DNA of 64,000 bases from Virgibacillus salexigens. GTDB lineage: Bacteria > Bacillota > Bacilli > Bacillales > Amphibacillaceae. Below, one piece after another: positions 1-8,679 of the stretch. The stretch lies in assembly GCF_014905415.1 (NCBI RefSeq), contig NZ_BNEO01000004.1, positions 1-64,000 of the forward strand. The letters run 5' to 3'. The notes beneath the pieces are model-generated. The model was not told the origin of the DNA and did no database searches. It saw nothing but the letters and a program-made list of their open reading frames with translations. The translations under genes and the position numbers were made by a program. Each line of letters begins with the position of its first letter. Position 1 is the first letter of the stretch.

Positions 1-320
1 AAAGTGGCATTTCACCTTATTTCACACAACATACCATACGATTATGAAATTGCTTCTACTCATTCATAATCACCTAGGCTAATCTCACTATACCATAAAG
101 ACCTTGCGAAAAAAATGGAAAAACGTTAGGTCTATTATTCATGCGGAAATTTTGACTTACTCAGGAGGTTTATCCCCCCTGAATAAATCAAGGTAAATAA
201 TTCAAATAAATTGTGTAAAACACTTGACTGGAGGTAAGAAAAGTTAGAGGTTAATTGGGTGGTGTGAATATGCCAGTATACTCCTTTGATTATTTTGAAT
301 CTTATCTATGCCGAAATATC
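1..320. other. Intergenic region, no gene seen
   Basis: No convincing reading frame with a ribosome site was found on either strand. The stretch has an imperfect hairpin near 159-183 with no clear T run. A 27-codon frame starting at 270 runs into the terminator at 321-351 and was not called. The region probably holds the 3' flank of a gene outside the window. Confidence 0.5.
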
Positions 321-351
321 AACGTTTCTCACTTGGTGGGAAACGTTTTTT
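321..351 (+). terminator. Rho-independent terminator
   Basis: Stem AACGTTTC (321-328) pairs with GAAACGTT (340-347), extended inward by two more pairs, and is followed by a T run. It would end transcription coming from beyond the left edge of the window. Confidence 0.7.
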
Positions 352-553
352 AATCACTTAATAAGAAGAGCAACAAATTATCTTCCACGAGTGAGGTTGT
401 TGTTTAAACCACCGCGTTCCTTAGTGAATGCTATATTTCCAAATGCCTGATATGGATAGAGTGCAACCATTCGTTGCATGGATGGTTCTGTTTATTCGCT
501 TTACATTTAGACTATTTTCTACAAAGATAGATGTCAGGGAGGAGTGTTTATCA

Positions 554-1003
554 TTGTACTTCAAAGAGCGTTTAAAAAGTGAAAGAGAGTTAAAAGGTTG
601 GTCTCAAAGTGAATTAGCAGACAAGATTCATGTTTCGAGGCAATCTATATCTAAATGGGAAACCGGAAAAAGCTTTCCAAACATTGAGCTGATTATCCAA
701 TTAAGTGATTTGTTTGGTATAACGATTGATGATTTTTTAAGGAGTGATGAGAGGTTGGAGAATAAAATTATAGATGATAGTAAAAATTTAGCCTATCCAA
801 ATTTAAAAAAGTTATTTGAAGCATTATTGATTCTGGGTGGTTTCTTTATCATGATAAAATGGTTTGTGCTGGGAGTAAATACATATATGGATACCGATAT
901 TTATATACATGGTGTTCCCTCCAATGTGTCAAATTATCTGCCGCTTGGTATGGCAACTGTAGGCTGGATTGGCGGAAGTATATTAAGCAAAAAGTATAAA
1001 TAA
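554..1003 (+). CDS. XRE-family DNA-binding protein with C-terminal membrane segments
   Basis: The N-terminal part is a typical Cro/CI-type helix-turn-helix (about residues 3-60; WSQSELADKI, SRQSISKWETG, PNIELIIQLSDLFG), so a transcription regulator is likely. After a short linker the C-terminal half has two hydrophobic segments (about residues 95-112 and 128-142), which suggests a membrane-tethered regulator. The frame is open from 428, but TTG at 554 has a GGAGG-type site just upstream (537-545) and begins exactly before the HTH, so I chose it (149 aa). The target is unknown. A strong terminator follows directly, so the gene is monocistronic. Confidence 0.85.
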   Translation: MYFKERLKSERELKGWSQSELADKIHVSRQSISKWETGKSFPNIELIIQLSDLFGITIDDFLRSDERLENKIIDDSKNLAYPNLKKLFEALLILGGFFIMIKWFVLGVNTYMDTDIYIHGVPSNVSNYLPLGMATVGWIGGSILSKKYK

Positions 1004-1009
1004 CAAACA

Positions 1010-1041
1010 AAGGGCAAGAATCATCTCATCTTGCCCTTTTT
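1010..1041 (+). terminator. Rho-independent terminator of the XRE gene
   Basis: AAGGGCAAGA (1010-1019) pairs with TCTTGCCCTT (1029-1038), followed by TTT. The A-rich left flank means it may also act for the opposite strand. Confidence 0.85.
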
Positions 1042-1087
1042 ACTAATCTTATTTGCAGATATAAAAGGATTCCGTGAGTTAATAACA

Positions 1088-1117
1088 AAAAAGCCTATAC
1101 TTTACTCAAATATAGGC
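1088..1117 (-). terminator. Terminator of the GNAT gene
   Basis: On the minus strand GCCTATA (1117-1111) pairs with TATAGGC (1099-1093), followed by TTTTTT. The stop codon of the acetyltransferase (1102-1104) lies inside the loop, so the hairpin overlaps the end of the gene. Confidence 0.75.
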
Positions 1118-1656
1118 GATTTAAGGTGATCTGATCTACGTTTTGAATATAGATTTAGGTCTATATATTTCCCGTCATCTTTCTCATACTGTCTAAGGGT
1201 GCCTTCAAACGTAAATTGAAGTTTTTCTATAAGGGAAATGGAATTTAAGTTATCAGGATCTATTTTAGCTTCAATTCGATTAAGATTGATAGATTGAAAT
1301 GCGAGCTGTAACAATTTACTAATGGCTTCTTTAGCGTAACCTTTCCCCCAAAATTCTTTTGCAAGTTCGTACCCAATTTCTGCTTTGTTGTTTTCTTGAT
1401 CGATGGAATTAAAGCCACATGTTCCAATAATATGATTTGTAGATAATTCAATTATGGAATAACGTATAGCTTGGTTATCTTTATACAATTGATTCAAGAA
1501 TTGAATCATTTCTACTGCCTGGTTTTCATCCGTAAAACTACTTATATTCATGAATTTAGTCACTTCTGGATCAGACCATATTCGAAATAGCATGGATGAA
1601 TCATTAACTGAGATTTTCCTTAAAAGAAGTCTATTGGTCCGTAAAGTTGTAATCAA
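1102..1656 (-). CDS. GNAT N-acetyltransferase, RimJ/RimL type
   Basis: The 184-residue protein has the RimJ/RimL pattern: an N-terminal LRTNRLLLRKI strand, WSDPEVTKFM, and the acetyl-CoA loop in motif A (FWGKGYAKEAISKL, about residues 109-122), then NLNSISLIEKLQFTFEGTLRQ. It should transfer an acetyl group from acetyl-CoA to an amine of a protein or small molecule; the substrate cannot be read from sequence. The start is TTG at 1656 with TTGGAGGAA upstream. It is flanked by its own terminator and convergent with the XRE gene. Confidence 0.88.
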   Translation of the reverse strand: MITTLRTNRLLLRKISVNDSSMLFRIWSDPEVTKFMNISSFTDENQAVEMIQFLNQLYKDNQAIRYSIIELSTNHIIGTCGFNSIDQENNKAEIGYELAKEFWGKGYAKEAISKLLQLAFQSINLNRIEAKIDPDNLNSISLIEKLQFTFEGTLRQYEKDDGKYIDLNLYSKRRSDHLKSPIFE

Positions 1657-1795
1657 TACTTATTCCTCCAATATAAAATGAATATGGGTTTTAAATATTG
1701 ATATCCGTGCATGATTCAATCCCTTCTGTTTGTAAGCTAATTTGATTATACAAAGTTCTTGGAGGATAGTAAAATATGAATGTAGCTAGAGCAAT

Positions 1796-2680
1796 TTAAT
1801 ATGCCTTTTTTAATAATTCGACAAAGTTTTCTGCGGCGGCAGATAAGTGATGATTTTTAAGCCAAATTAATCCTATAGATCCTTTTACGTTTGCTTGATC
1901 GGAAATCTTATAGATGTGAATCGGGTATCCACTGTGTCGTTTCAACAAAGTTTCTGGAACGATGGAAGCAGAAAATTCAGATGAAATGAGGTCCATTAAT
2001 AGCGTAATGTCTGAACACTCCCCAATTATATTTGGTTTTCGCTTTGTTTTTGAAAATGCCTCAAGAACTAAATAATGTACGCCCAACCCTTTTGTACTAG
2101 GCAGAACAAGCGGAAAATCATGAATCTCTTCAAGACTTACCTCATGGGTATGTTGAAAAGGTTTATGTTTGTTGGATGTAATAAAATAAAATGGTTCTGT
2201 ATGAAGATGGAGAACGGAAAAGTCATCCAAATCTAATGGTAATCGAATTATTGCTAGCTCAACGATTCGATCCTTTACTAATTGGCAAAGATGAGCCGAT
2301 TCATTTTGTTGGATCTTATAAGTGACTTTCGGATATCTGCTTCTAAATTGATGTAGTATTTCCGGTAATTCGGCCACTGAAAATGTATTAATGCCAAGTG
2401 TTAATCTTCCATTTACGCCATGTCCGACTTCTTTTACATTCACTTTTGCTTCTTCCATTAGCTGTGTCACCTGCAAAGCATACGTATATAAGGCTTTACC
2501 AGACTCCGTTAATTCTAAATACCTTCCACTTCTTTCTATTAATTTGCAACCAAGTTCATCTTCCATTGCTTTTAAATGCTGACTTAAAGGTGGTTGAGAA
2601 ATATGAAGCCTTTCTGCTGCTGCCGATATTTTTCTTTCTTCTACGATCGCGATGAAATAGCGTAATTGCCTTATATCCAA
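1796..2680 (-). CDS. LysR-family transcriptional regulator
   Basis: The protein (294 aa, normal LysR length) opens with the family winged helix-turn-helix (MDIRQLRYFIAIVEERKIS, AAERLHISQPPLSQHLKAMEDELG; residues 1-60), followed by a periplasmic-binding-protein-like effector domain (about 90-290). The start is TTG at 2680 with AAAGGAGTGA upstream. It is divergent from the amidohydrolase gene at 2806, with 125 bp between them; LysR proteins commonly control the divergent neighbour and respond to its substrate, so control of the two amidohydrolases is inferred. The effector is unknown. Confidence 0.9.
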   Translation of the reverse strand: MDIRQLRYFIAIVEERKISAAAERLHISQPPLSQHLKAMEDELGCKLIERSGRYLELTESGKALYTYALQVTQLMEEAKVNVKEVGHGVNGRLTLGINTFSVAELPEILHQFRSRYPKVTYKIQQNESAHLCQLVKDRIVELAIIRLPLDLDDFSVLHLHTEPFYFITSNKHKPFQHTHEVSLEEIHDFPLVLPSTKGLGVHYLVLEAFSKTKRKPNIIGECSDITLLMDLISSEFSASIVPETLLKRHSGYPIHIYKISDQANVKGSIGLIWLKNHHLSAAAENFVELLKKAY

Positions 2681-2805
2681 GATGACTCACTCCTTTAATA
2701 TATGAAAAACTTTAGTAAAATTAAGTTTATTTATATTTTTGATATAAGAAATCTCATGATAGCATAGTTACATAGGAATGAAAAATCAAGAGAAAGGGGA
2801 TCCAC

Positions 2806-4029
2806 ATGCAGCACAAACCATACTGGTTAATAAATGTTCGATTAGAGGTCGGTTACCAATATGATAATGATATCGTCACTGGAACAAATACCGAACAATT
2901 TCATATTCGTGTGGAAGATGGAAAGATTGCAGAGATGGTGTTGGCTGATGAACCTATAGAAGATCATCTCCCTAAGCAAGATGCAAAGGGTTGCTTGCTA
3001 CTTCCGTCATTTCGAGACATGCATATTCATCTTGATAAAACCTTCTATAGTGGACCTTGGAAAGCACCAACGGTTCCAACACAAGGGATTTTTACAAGAC
3101 TAGAGGAAGAAAAAGAATTGCTTCCAAAAATGCAGCCCTTTGCTGAAGACAGGGCAAAGAAACTTATCGATTTGCTCCTATCTGCAGGGACAACTAACAT
3201 AAGAACACATTGTAATGTCGGTCCTATAGAAGGGATGAAGAACCTGGAGGCTACTGTACGAACAAAGGAAGCTTATAAAGAAAAGGCTAATCTAGAAATT
3301 GTTGCTTTCCCTCAACAGGGCTTGCTACGTAGCGGTTCTTATTCATATATAAGGGAGGCCTTACAAAACGGTGCTTCAATAATAGGTGGAGTTGATCCAG
3401 CTTCCATTGATGGGAATATTGAAAAATCCTTACAACAAACGATGGAATTAGCTGTTGAAAATAATAAAGGTATCGATCTTCATTTACATGAACCAGGTCA
3501 TCTGGGGATATTTACGATGAAACGATTAATCGCTCTTACGGAAGAAGCAGGGTGGCAGGGGAGAGTTAATATCAGTCATGCTTATGCTTTGGCTGACATA
3601 TCGTGCCAGGAAGCTGAAGAAATGGCAGTATTACTCGCTCACCATGGCATTTCTATTACATCAACGGTTCCTATGGGGAAAACCATTCCAATCCCATTAT
3701 TGAAGGAAAAAGGAGTAAGCGTATCCCTAGGCGATGATAGTATTATTGACCATTGGTCCCCCTTCGGAAAAGGAGATAGCTTGGCAAAAGCAGGGAGGTT
3801 AGCTGAACGTTTTGGTTTAAGTGATGAACGATCTCTTGGACAAGCGTTAGGATATATTACAGGAGGGGTAACATCCTTAGATGAACAAGGGGAGTTCATG
3901 TGGCCCCAACCTGGTGATGCTGCTGATTATGTTCTAGTTGATGCCAGCTGTACTGCTGAAGCAGTGGCAAGGCGGTCGCCAAGGAATGCGGTCTTTTTCA
4001 AAGGAAAAATCGTAAGCGAAGATAAATAA
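2806..4029 (+). CDS. Cytosine-deaminase-like amidohydrolase (paralogue 1)
   Basis: A 407-residue metal-dependent hydrolase of the amidohydrolase superfamily, most like E. coli CodA. Ligand and catalytic positions are recognisable: H73-x-H75 in DMHIHLDK, R133-T-H in NIRTHCN, H226 in DLHLHEPG, H258 in NISHAY, and D311 in LGDDSIIDHWSPFG. The residue matching the catalytic Glu of CodA (in HCDE) is E229. It should hydrolyse a C-N bond of a ring amidine or lactam; cytosine, creatinine-like or other cyclic substrates are all possible. It starts at ATG with an AGAAAGGGG site and lies 23 bp upstream of a paralogue, so the two are probably co-transcribed. Confidence 0.85.
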   Translation: MQHKPYWLINVRLEVGYQYDNDIVTGTNTEQFHIRVEDGKIAEMVLADEPIEDHLPKQDAKGCLLLPSFRDMHIHLDKTFYSGPWKAPTVPTQGIFTRLEEEKELLPKMQPFAEDRAKKLIDLLLSAGTTNIRTHCNVGPIEGMKNLEATVRTKEAYKEKANLEIVAFPQQGLLRSGSYSYIREALQNGASIIGGVDPASIDGNIEKSLQQTMELAVENNKGIDLHLHEPGHLGIFTMKRLIALTEEAGWQGRVNISHAYALADISCQEAEEMAVLLAHHGISITSTVPMGKTIPIPLLKEKGVSVSLGDDSIIDHWSPFGKGDSLAKAGRLAERFGLSDERSLGQALGYITGGVTSLDEQGEFMWPQPGDAADYVLVDASCTAEAVARRSPRNAVFFKGKIVSEDK

Positions 4030-4052
4030 TTTTATATAGGGAGGATGTTTAG

Positions 4053-5273
4053 ATGCATGCTGGTTTTTGGTTAACAAATGTTCGACTAGAGACAGAGTTT
4101 CGATTTAGTGCTGGAGATGTGATCGGAACGAAAACGGGCGTATTTCATTTATTTATAAAGGATGGAGAGATTAGCAAGGTATTATCGGCAGACGAGATGC
4201 TCACAGATGATGTCCCAAAGAAAGATGGAAAAGGATTTTTAGTATTACCATCTTTCATAGAAAAGCATTGTCATTTAGATAAAACGCTGCTGGGAGAAAA
4301 CTGGCGTCCTGTCATTCCAACATCCAGTATTTTTGAACGATTTGAAATTGAGAAGCAGGTCCTACCCTCGTTGGAAACATCGACACAATCTCGGGCGGAA
4401 AAATTACTTGAAACATATATGCAGTCTGGTGTGACACATGTGCGAACACATGTAGATATTTATCCGGAAGTAGGTCTAAAGAATTTAGAAGCAGTGCAAA
4501 AGGCATTACAAGCATATGAAGGAAAGTTATCGTATGAATTGGTTGCCTTTCCTCAACATGGGCTATTACGATCAGAAGCCAAGCATTTAGTTAGGGAAGC
4601 TGTTCACAAGGGTGCAACGCTAATAGGTGGAGTTGATCCTGCCACAGTGGATGAGGACATAGAAACATCTTTACAAGAGATGGTGAAGATCGCGGCAGAA
4701 GAGAACGTAGGAATCGATCTTCATTTGCATGATCCAGACCATTTAGGAATATTTACAATGAAAAGATTAGCTGCGTTAACAAAGGAAGCTAATTTAGAAG
4801 GGAAGGTTGCGATTAGTCATGCCTTTGGACTTGGAGAAATACCTACTTCTCAAATAGAAGAAATGGCCGATCTATTAGCTGATGCGGGCATATCCATTAT
4901 TACCAGTGTGCCTATTAACCGCAAATTCCCACCAGTTCAACTATTACATGAACATGGCGTAAAAGTTGCTGTTGGCTGTGATAATATTTTTGATGTTTGG
5001 TCCCCCTTTGGTAATGGCGATATATTAGAGCGTGCAAGTCGATTAGCAGAAATTTCTAAATGGGTAGATGAACGGTCATTAGCTCAAACACTCTCCTTCA
5101 TAACAGGAGGTGTGACCCCATTAAACAGGGAGGGTCAACAGGTTTGGCCAAAAGTAGGAGATGAAGCTAGTCTTGTTTTGGTAGACGCGTCCTGTTCAGC
5201 AGAAGCTATTGCGAGAAGAGCAAAACGAAAAGCTACAGTATTTAAAGGTGAATTTGTTTCGGGTTCATTCTAA
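4053..5273 (+). CDS. Cytosine-deaminase-like amidohydrolase (paralogue 2)
   Basis: A second 406-residue CodA-type hydrolase, collinear with the upstream gene along its whole length: H72-x-H74 (KHCHLDK), H133 (VRTHVDI), H224 (DLHLHDPD), H256 (AISHAF), D310 (VGCDNIFDVWSPFG). The position of the CodA catalytic Glu is Asp here (D227), unlike paralogue 1 (E229), so the two may differ in substrate or activity. The ribosome site GGGAGGATG lies before ATG 4053. Both genes probably form an operon ending at the hairpin near 5288-5320. Confidence 0.85.
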   Translation: MHAGFWLTNVRLETEFRFSAGDVIGTKTGVFHLFIKDGEISKVLSADEMLTDDVPKKDGKGFLVLPSFIEKHCHLDKTLLGENWRPVIPTSSIFERFEIEKQVLPSLETSTQSRAEKLLETYMQSGVTHVRTHVDIYPEVGLKNLEAVQKALQAYEGKLSYELVAFPQHGLLRSEAKHLVREAVHKGATLIGGVDPATVDEDIETSLQEMVKIAAEENVGIDLHLHDPDHLGIFTMKRLAALTKEANLEGKVAISHAFGLGEIPTSQIEEMADLLADAGISIITSVPINRKFPPVQLLHEHGVKVAVGCDNIFDVWSPFGNGDILERASRLAEISKWVDERSLAQTLSFITGGVTPLNREGQQVWPKVGDEASLVLVDASCSAEAIARRAKRKATVFKGEFVSGSF

Positions 5274-5287
5274 TAAGGGGTCGATAG

Positions 5288-5320
5288 AACAGTAGGAATT
5301 ACTCCTGTTGTTTGTTTTTT
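5288..5320 (+). terminator. Probable terminator of the amidohydrolase operon
   Basis: AACAGTAG (5288-5295) pairs with CTCCTGTT (5302-5309) with one mismatch, followed by a T-rich tract to 5320. Confidence 0.6.
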
Positions 5321-5452
5321 GTTCATATACTAATAAAACCCTAAAAAATGAACTCAGGAGGATTTAGGTGGTCAGAAAACCGCATAAATTATTTTTAAGT
5401 AAATTCAATTAAAATAAATATCTTCTATTTCAAGACTATTGGGGTCTTTTAA

Positions 5453-5617
5453 TTATATATCAAGGTCATTTTTCAAAAAGGAAGATTCTTCCCTATCCGT
5501 AATTTCAAGTTTATCTTTTATTAGTTCGAGTTCCTTTAATATTACTTTCGTATTTAACCAAGCGGCTATGGATGCAAAAATCGTTATAATTAAAATGATA
5601 GTAATAAGAATTTCCAA
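5453..5617 (-). CDS. Small single-span membrane protein (54 aa)
   Basis: This frame on the minus strand encodes 54 residues: a hydrophobic N-terminus (about residues 2-21, EILITIILIITIFASIAAW) and a charged, helical tail (KVILKELELIKDKLEI, then DREESSFLKNDLDI). TTG at 5617 has a GGAG site nine bases upstream. The composition (one membrane helix plus an amphipathic cytoplasmic tail) is typical of small Bacillaceae membrane peptides. The function is not recognised. It lies between the amidohydrolase operon and another small membrane gene reading the other way. Confidence 0.55.
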   Translation of the reverse strand: MEILITIILIITIFASIAAWLNTKVILKELELIKDKLEITDREESSFLKNDLDI

Positions 5618-5708
5618 GATTTCACGCTCCAATCATTTATTAATAATAACATAGTTCCGACTATGTAACAGTAAAACTATATATTTATTCTAATCATCCG
5701 ATAAATAA

Positions 5709-5927
5709 ATGAGAGCTGATTGTTTGAGTATAGATTTTAGTCCTTTAGAACCTGCATTAGATTATATATGGTGGGGCATATTTAAAATTCTTTTTATCCC
5801 TTTTATTTTCGCAATAATAAGTGGTTTGTTCCTAACTTTTGTAAGGGTCCCAAATAAGCTTATCAATCTTATATCGATATTAATTTTCTTGTTTTTATTT
5901 GTGAGGATGATCTTGACTTTGGAATGA
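5709..5927 (+). CDS. Small hypothetical membrane protein
   Basis: A frame of 72 residues with two hydrophobic helices (about residues 22-43 and 51-68) separated by RVPNKL. No clear ribosome site precedes ATG 5709; TTG at 5724 is an alternative start. A good terminator 30 bp after the stop supports a real gene. No family was recognised. Confidence 0.45.
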   Translation: MRADCLSIDFSPLEPALDYIWWGIFKILFIPFIFAIISGLFLTFVRVPNKLINLISILIFLFLFVRMILTLE

Positions 5928-5956
5928 TTTTTAAAAAGAGAAGATAGATTTATTGT

Positions 5957-5985
5957 GATCTCGATGATGGATCGGGATCTTTTTT
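5957..5985 (+). terminator. Rho-independent terminator
   Basis: GATCTCGAT (5957-5965) pairs with ATCGGGATC (5971-5979) through nine pairs including one G-T, followed by six T. Confidence 0.8.
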
Positions 5986-6088
5986 ATATTGGCAGATAAT
6001 CTAACCAGTTTGTTGTTAGGATATATACGACATGATAACTTGAAACAGTAATAGTCAGAAAAATGAATAAAAAAGAAGGGGTGGAAGA

Positions 6089-7519
6089 ATGGATCAGATC
6101 ATGGAGTTTATTGGACAGGTTAACGGTATACTGTCTACATATTTAACAATTCCTGTTTTATTAGGAGCAGGATTATTTTTTACAATCTTTTCGAAGTTTG
6201 TTCAGTTTAGGTATATGAAGGAAACATTTCGTGTTTTATTTGAAAAGACACCTGGTGAAAATGGGAAAGAGATTTCTGCTTTTAAATCTTTTTGCATTGG
6301 CTCTGCAACTCGAATAGGTACTGGTAATTTAGCAGGGGTGGCTGTGGCAATAACCATGGGTGGTCCTGGAGCAGTATTTTGGATGTGGATTGTTGCACTT
6401 GTTGGTGGTGCAACTGCCTTTTTTGAGTGTACGTTAGCTCAAGTGTATAAGATACGTGATGGTAAGGATGCCTTTAGGGGTGGGCCAGCTTACTATATCG
6501 AGAAGGGGCTTAAGCAACGGAGGGTAGGAATCGTTTTTGCTATCCTAATCGCTGTTACATTCGGTCTTATTTTTAATTCGGTTCAAAGTAATACAATTGC
6601 TGCAGCAGTCAGTTCTACCTTTAATATACCAACATTCGCAGTGGGACTTGGCCTCGTTATTATTTCTGCACTTATTATATTTGGTGGCGTCCATCGCGTA
6701 GCTAATTTCTCTAGTGTCGTTGTCCCAATTATGGCAGGGATTTACTGTTTAATCGCTTTTTTAGTTGTGGCAATGAATATTACTGCACTACCTGATATTT
6801 TGGCTTTTATTATTTCTAATGCCTTTGGTTTTGAACAGGTTATTGGCGGTGGAATAGGCGCTGCGATTATGCAAGGAGTAAACCGTGGTTTATTTTCCAA
6901 CGAGGCTGGCATGGGAAGTGCGCCAAATGCAGCAGCCTCTTCGCATGTGTCTCATCCAGTAAAACAAGGGTTTATTCAAGCGGCAGGGGTATTCCTTGAT
7001 ACCCTTGTTGTTTGTACCGCTACAGCGTTTATTATTTTAGTATCGGATCTTGCTGAGTTTGGAAGTGAAGCGGGAATAACGCTGCTTCAGGATTCCTTAA
7101 CACAGCAAATTGGTAGCTGGGCAAGTGTATTTGTAACATTAGCCATTTTTCTATTTGCATTTAGCTCGATTGCTGGAAGTTATTATTATGGAGAAAAGAA
7201 TATTGAGTTTATTCGAGAAAATCCTACCGCTATTTTAGTCTATCGCGTAGCTACCTTAGGAATGGTAATGTTTGGTTCGATAGTAAGTCTTAGTCTGGTC
7301 TGGGCCCTTGCTGATGTGTTTATGGGATTAATGACAATGATTAATATGTATGCGGTAATACGATTAAGTAAAGTGGTCTACAAGGTTTTCGCAGATTATA
7401 TGGAACAACGAAAAGCGAACGTTGAACCAGTATTTGAACCAAGGAAGCTTGGCATTGAAGAAGCAGTAACCTGGGAAAGACTCGATTTTGAAAATGTAAA
7501 ACATAAGAAAGTGGTTTAG
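6089..7519 (+). CDS. Sodium:alanine/glycine symporter, AGCS family
   Basis: A 476-residue multispanning permease with hallmark AGCS segments: FCIGSATRIGTGNLAGVA (about residues 69-86), AFRGGPAYYIEKGL, and NEAGMGSAPNAAASS (about residues 271-285). Members import alanine, glycine or glutamine with Na+ across the cytoplasmic membrane. ATG 6089 follows GGGGTGGAAGA. The gene has its own terminator. It lies downstream of the amidohydrolase pair but behind a terminator and two small genes, so a joint pathway is only a suggestion. Confidence 0.93.
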   Translation: MDQIMEFIGQVNGILSTYLTIPVLLGAGLFFTIFSKFVQFRYMKETFRVLFEKTPGENGKEISAFKSFCIGSATRIGTGNLAGVAVAITMGGPGAVFWMWIVALVGGATAFFECTLAQVYKIRDGKDAFRGGPAYYIEKGLKQRRVGIVFAILIAVTFGLIFNSVQSNTIAAAVSSTFNIPTFAVGLGLVIISALIIFGGVHRVANFSSVVVPIMAGIYCLIAFLVVAMNITALPDILAFIISNAFGFEQVIGGGIGAAIMQGVNRGLFSNEAGMGSAPNAAASSHVSHPVKQGFIQAAGVFLDTLVVCTATAFIILVSDLAEFGSEAGITLLQDSLTQQIGSWASVFVTLAIFLFAFSSIAGSYYYGEKNIEFIRENPTAILVYRVATLGMVMFGSIVSLSLVWALADVFMGLMTMINMYAVIRLSKVVYKVFADYMEQRKANVEPVFEPRKLGIEEAVTWERLDFENVKHKKVV

Positions 7520-7525
7520 TTAAAT

Positions 7526-7560
7526 AAGACCGTTGTGACGATCACGACGGTCTTGTTTTT
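7526..7560 (+). terminator. Terminator of the AGCS gene
   Basis: AAGACCGT-GTGA pairs with TCAC-ACGGTCTT around a short loop, followed by GTTTTT; a strong hairpin immediately after the stop. Confidence 0.85.
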
Positions 7561-7790
7561 AATGTGAGGAGATATTGCTTGCAACAAGGTTGTTCAATAA
7601 AAATCATGATTAATGTGATATATATGTTATTATGAACCAGAGAATTGTTACATAATTTGGTAATAAGTTCATGTTACTGCGAACCAAGAAGAAAAATGAA
7701 TCAGATGAACATAGCTATTCTTGCTCCATGTTCAATTAACTATAACATGTGTAGATTTTATAACATCAAGTAGCGTTTGGAGATGGTAAA

Positions 7791-8075
7791 ATGGTATTCG
7801 TTGTTGGATATGGAGTTGCATGTATAGCTGCTATGATAGCTTATCTTCTAAGCAGAGATAAGTCTAGAAATAGCAAATATAAGATTTGGGGCATCGCTTT
7901 GATGGTGCCTATTTCCGAATCCTTGTCTTTTGCTATTGGGTTAACCTATGCGACCATTGTTAAAAATGGTTGGGCTGGATTGATCATGTGGTATATTTTT
8001 TCCATTATCTTTATCATAGGATTGATGATGCTTGCGGTTGGTATTCTCAAAAAAGAGAAAGCAGAAAACCTTTGA
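7791..8075 (+). CDS. Hypothetical small membrane protein (94 aa)
   Basis: Three hydrophobic helices are visible (about residues 2-20, 33-53 and 62-86) with positively charged turns (SRDKSRNSKYK) and a charged tail (KKEKAENL). ATG 7791 has GGAG eight bases upstream. It is the first of a set of small membrane genes between 7.7 and 8.9 kb. No family was recognised; a role as an immunity or stress peptide would be a guess. Confidence 0.6.
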   Translation: MVFVVGYGVACIAAMIAYLLSRDKSRNSKYKIWGIALMVPISESLSFAIGLTYATIVKNGWAGLIMWYIFSIIFIIGLMMLAVGILKKEKAENL

Positions 8076-8184
8076 TTCGGGGACAATATTTTAATATTAT
8101 TATTTTAAATACTGATCAAGGATGTTCTGAAGAAGCATTGTCATCATGGGGATTTTTTCCTCTGATTAATCCTTTGAGGAGTGT

Positions 8185-8366
8185 ATGAATTTTAAAAGCC
8201 ATACTACATCTATGTCGGGAGAGAAAACTTTTATCCTAGAATTTGCATGATAGTTATTTAAATTGCATTTTTGCTATGGGTTGGAAGTTTTTTCTTTAAT
8301 TCATGGACTGGAAAAGCGGTTGATTTCGTTACTTCCTATTATATTTATTTGAGAGGAGAAGCATAG
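8185..8366 (+). pseudogene. Broken small membrane protein
   Basis: A frame starting at ATG 8185 behind GAGGAG runs for 21 codons and stops at 8248-8250. A second frame, from ATG 8247 to the stop at 8364-8366, has an early in-frame TAA (8259-8261) and then encodes a membrane helix (IAFLLWVGSFFFNSW) and a short tail ending LRGEA. Together they look like one protein of about 60 residues broken by a frameshift and a nonsense codon. The end touches the start of the next gene (8368). Confidence 0.4.
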
Positions 8367-8367
8367 A

Positions 8368-8679
8368 ATGTCTTTATTTATTGGATTCTTATTACCTATT
8401 TTTTTGGTAGCTATCTATGTCTTTTTTAAATTTTCCTGGAGTAAAGAATCGAAAGATGAAAGTGGTAAACAAATACTAATGAAGGCAGCTGAGAATGCGA
8501 TCCCTATTTTCCCGACCGGTTGGTTATTGATGGAATATTATCATCGCTATATTCAAGAAATTTCATTGCAGCTATATAGAGATTATATGGGCATATTAGT
8601 TTGCATCACATTTATAGTAATCGGATTCAGTATCGTAGTTTTAAAGCAAAAAAGAAAACAGAATAACAGTACTGGATAA
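8368..8679 (+). CDS. Hypothetical membrane protein (103 aa)
   Basis: There are two hydrophobic helices (about residues 2-20 and 74-93) with a charged central part (SWSKESKDESGKQ) and a basic C-terminus (KQKRKQNNSTG). GAGAGGAGAAG precedes ATG 8368. It probably belongs to the same transcription unit as the small membrane genes upstream. No family was recognised. Confidence 0.6.
   Translation: MSLFIGFLLPIFLVAIYVFFKFSWSKESKDESGKQILMKAAENAIPIFPTGWLLMEYYHRYIQEISLQLYRDYMGILVCITFIVIGFSIVVLKQKRKQNNSTG

Noticed and set aside
270-353. 27-codon frame before the first terminator
   Set aside because: It runs through the terminator hairpin at 321-351 and ends in its T run, so it is unlikely to be translated.
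3639-3899. Long antisense frame inside the first amidohydrolase
   Set aside because: It shadows a well-supported gene, has no ribosome site and a biased Pro/Ser composition; similar shadows under other genes were dropped as well.
5370-5411. 14-codon frame VVRKPHKLFLSKFN behind AGGAGG
   Set aside because: The ribosome site is good but the peptide is very short, with no terminator or conservation that I can judge; it was not called.
7624-7690. Two similar 20-base stretches (ATGTTATTATGAACC and ATGTTACTGCGAACC types)
   Set aside because: Only about 14 of 20 positions agree and the spacing fits no known operator; chance is likely.
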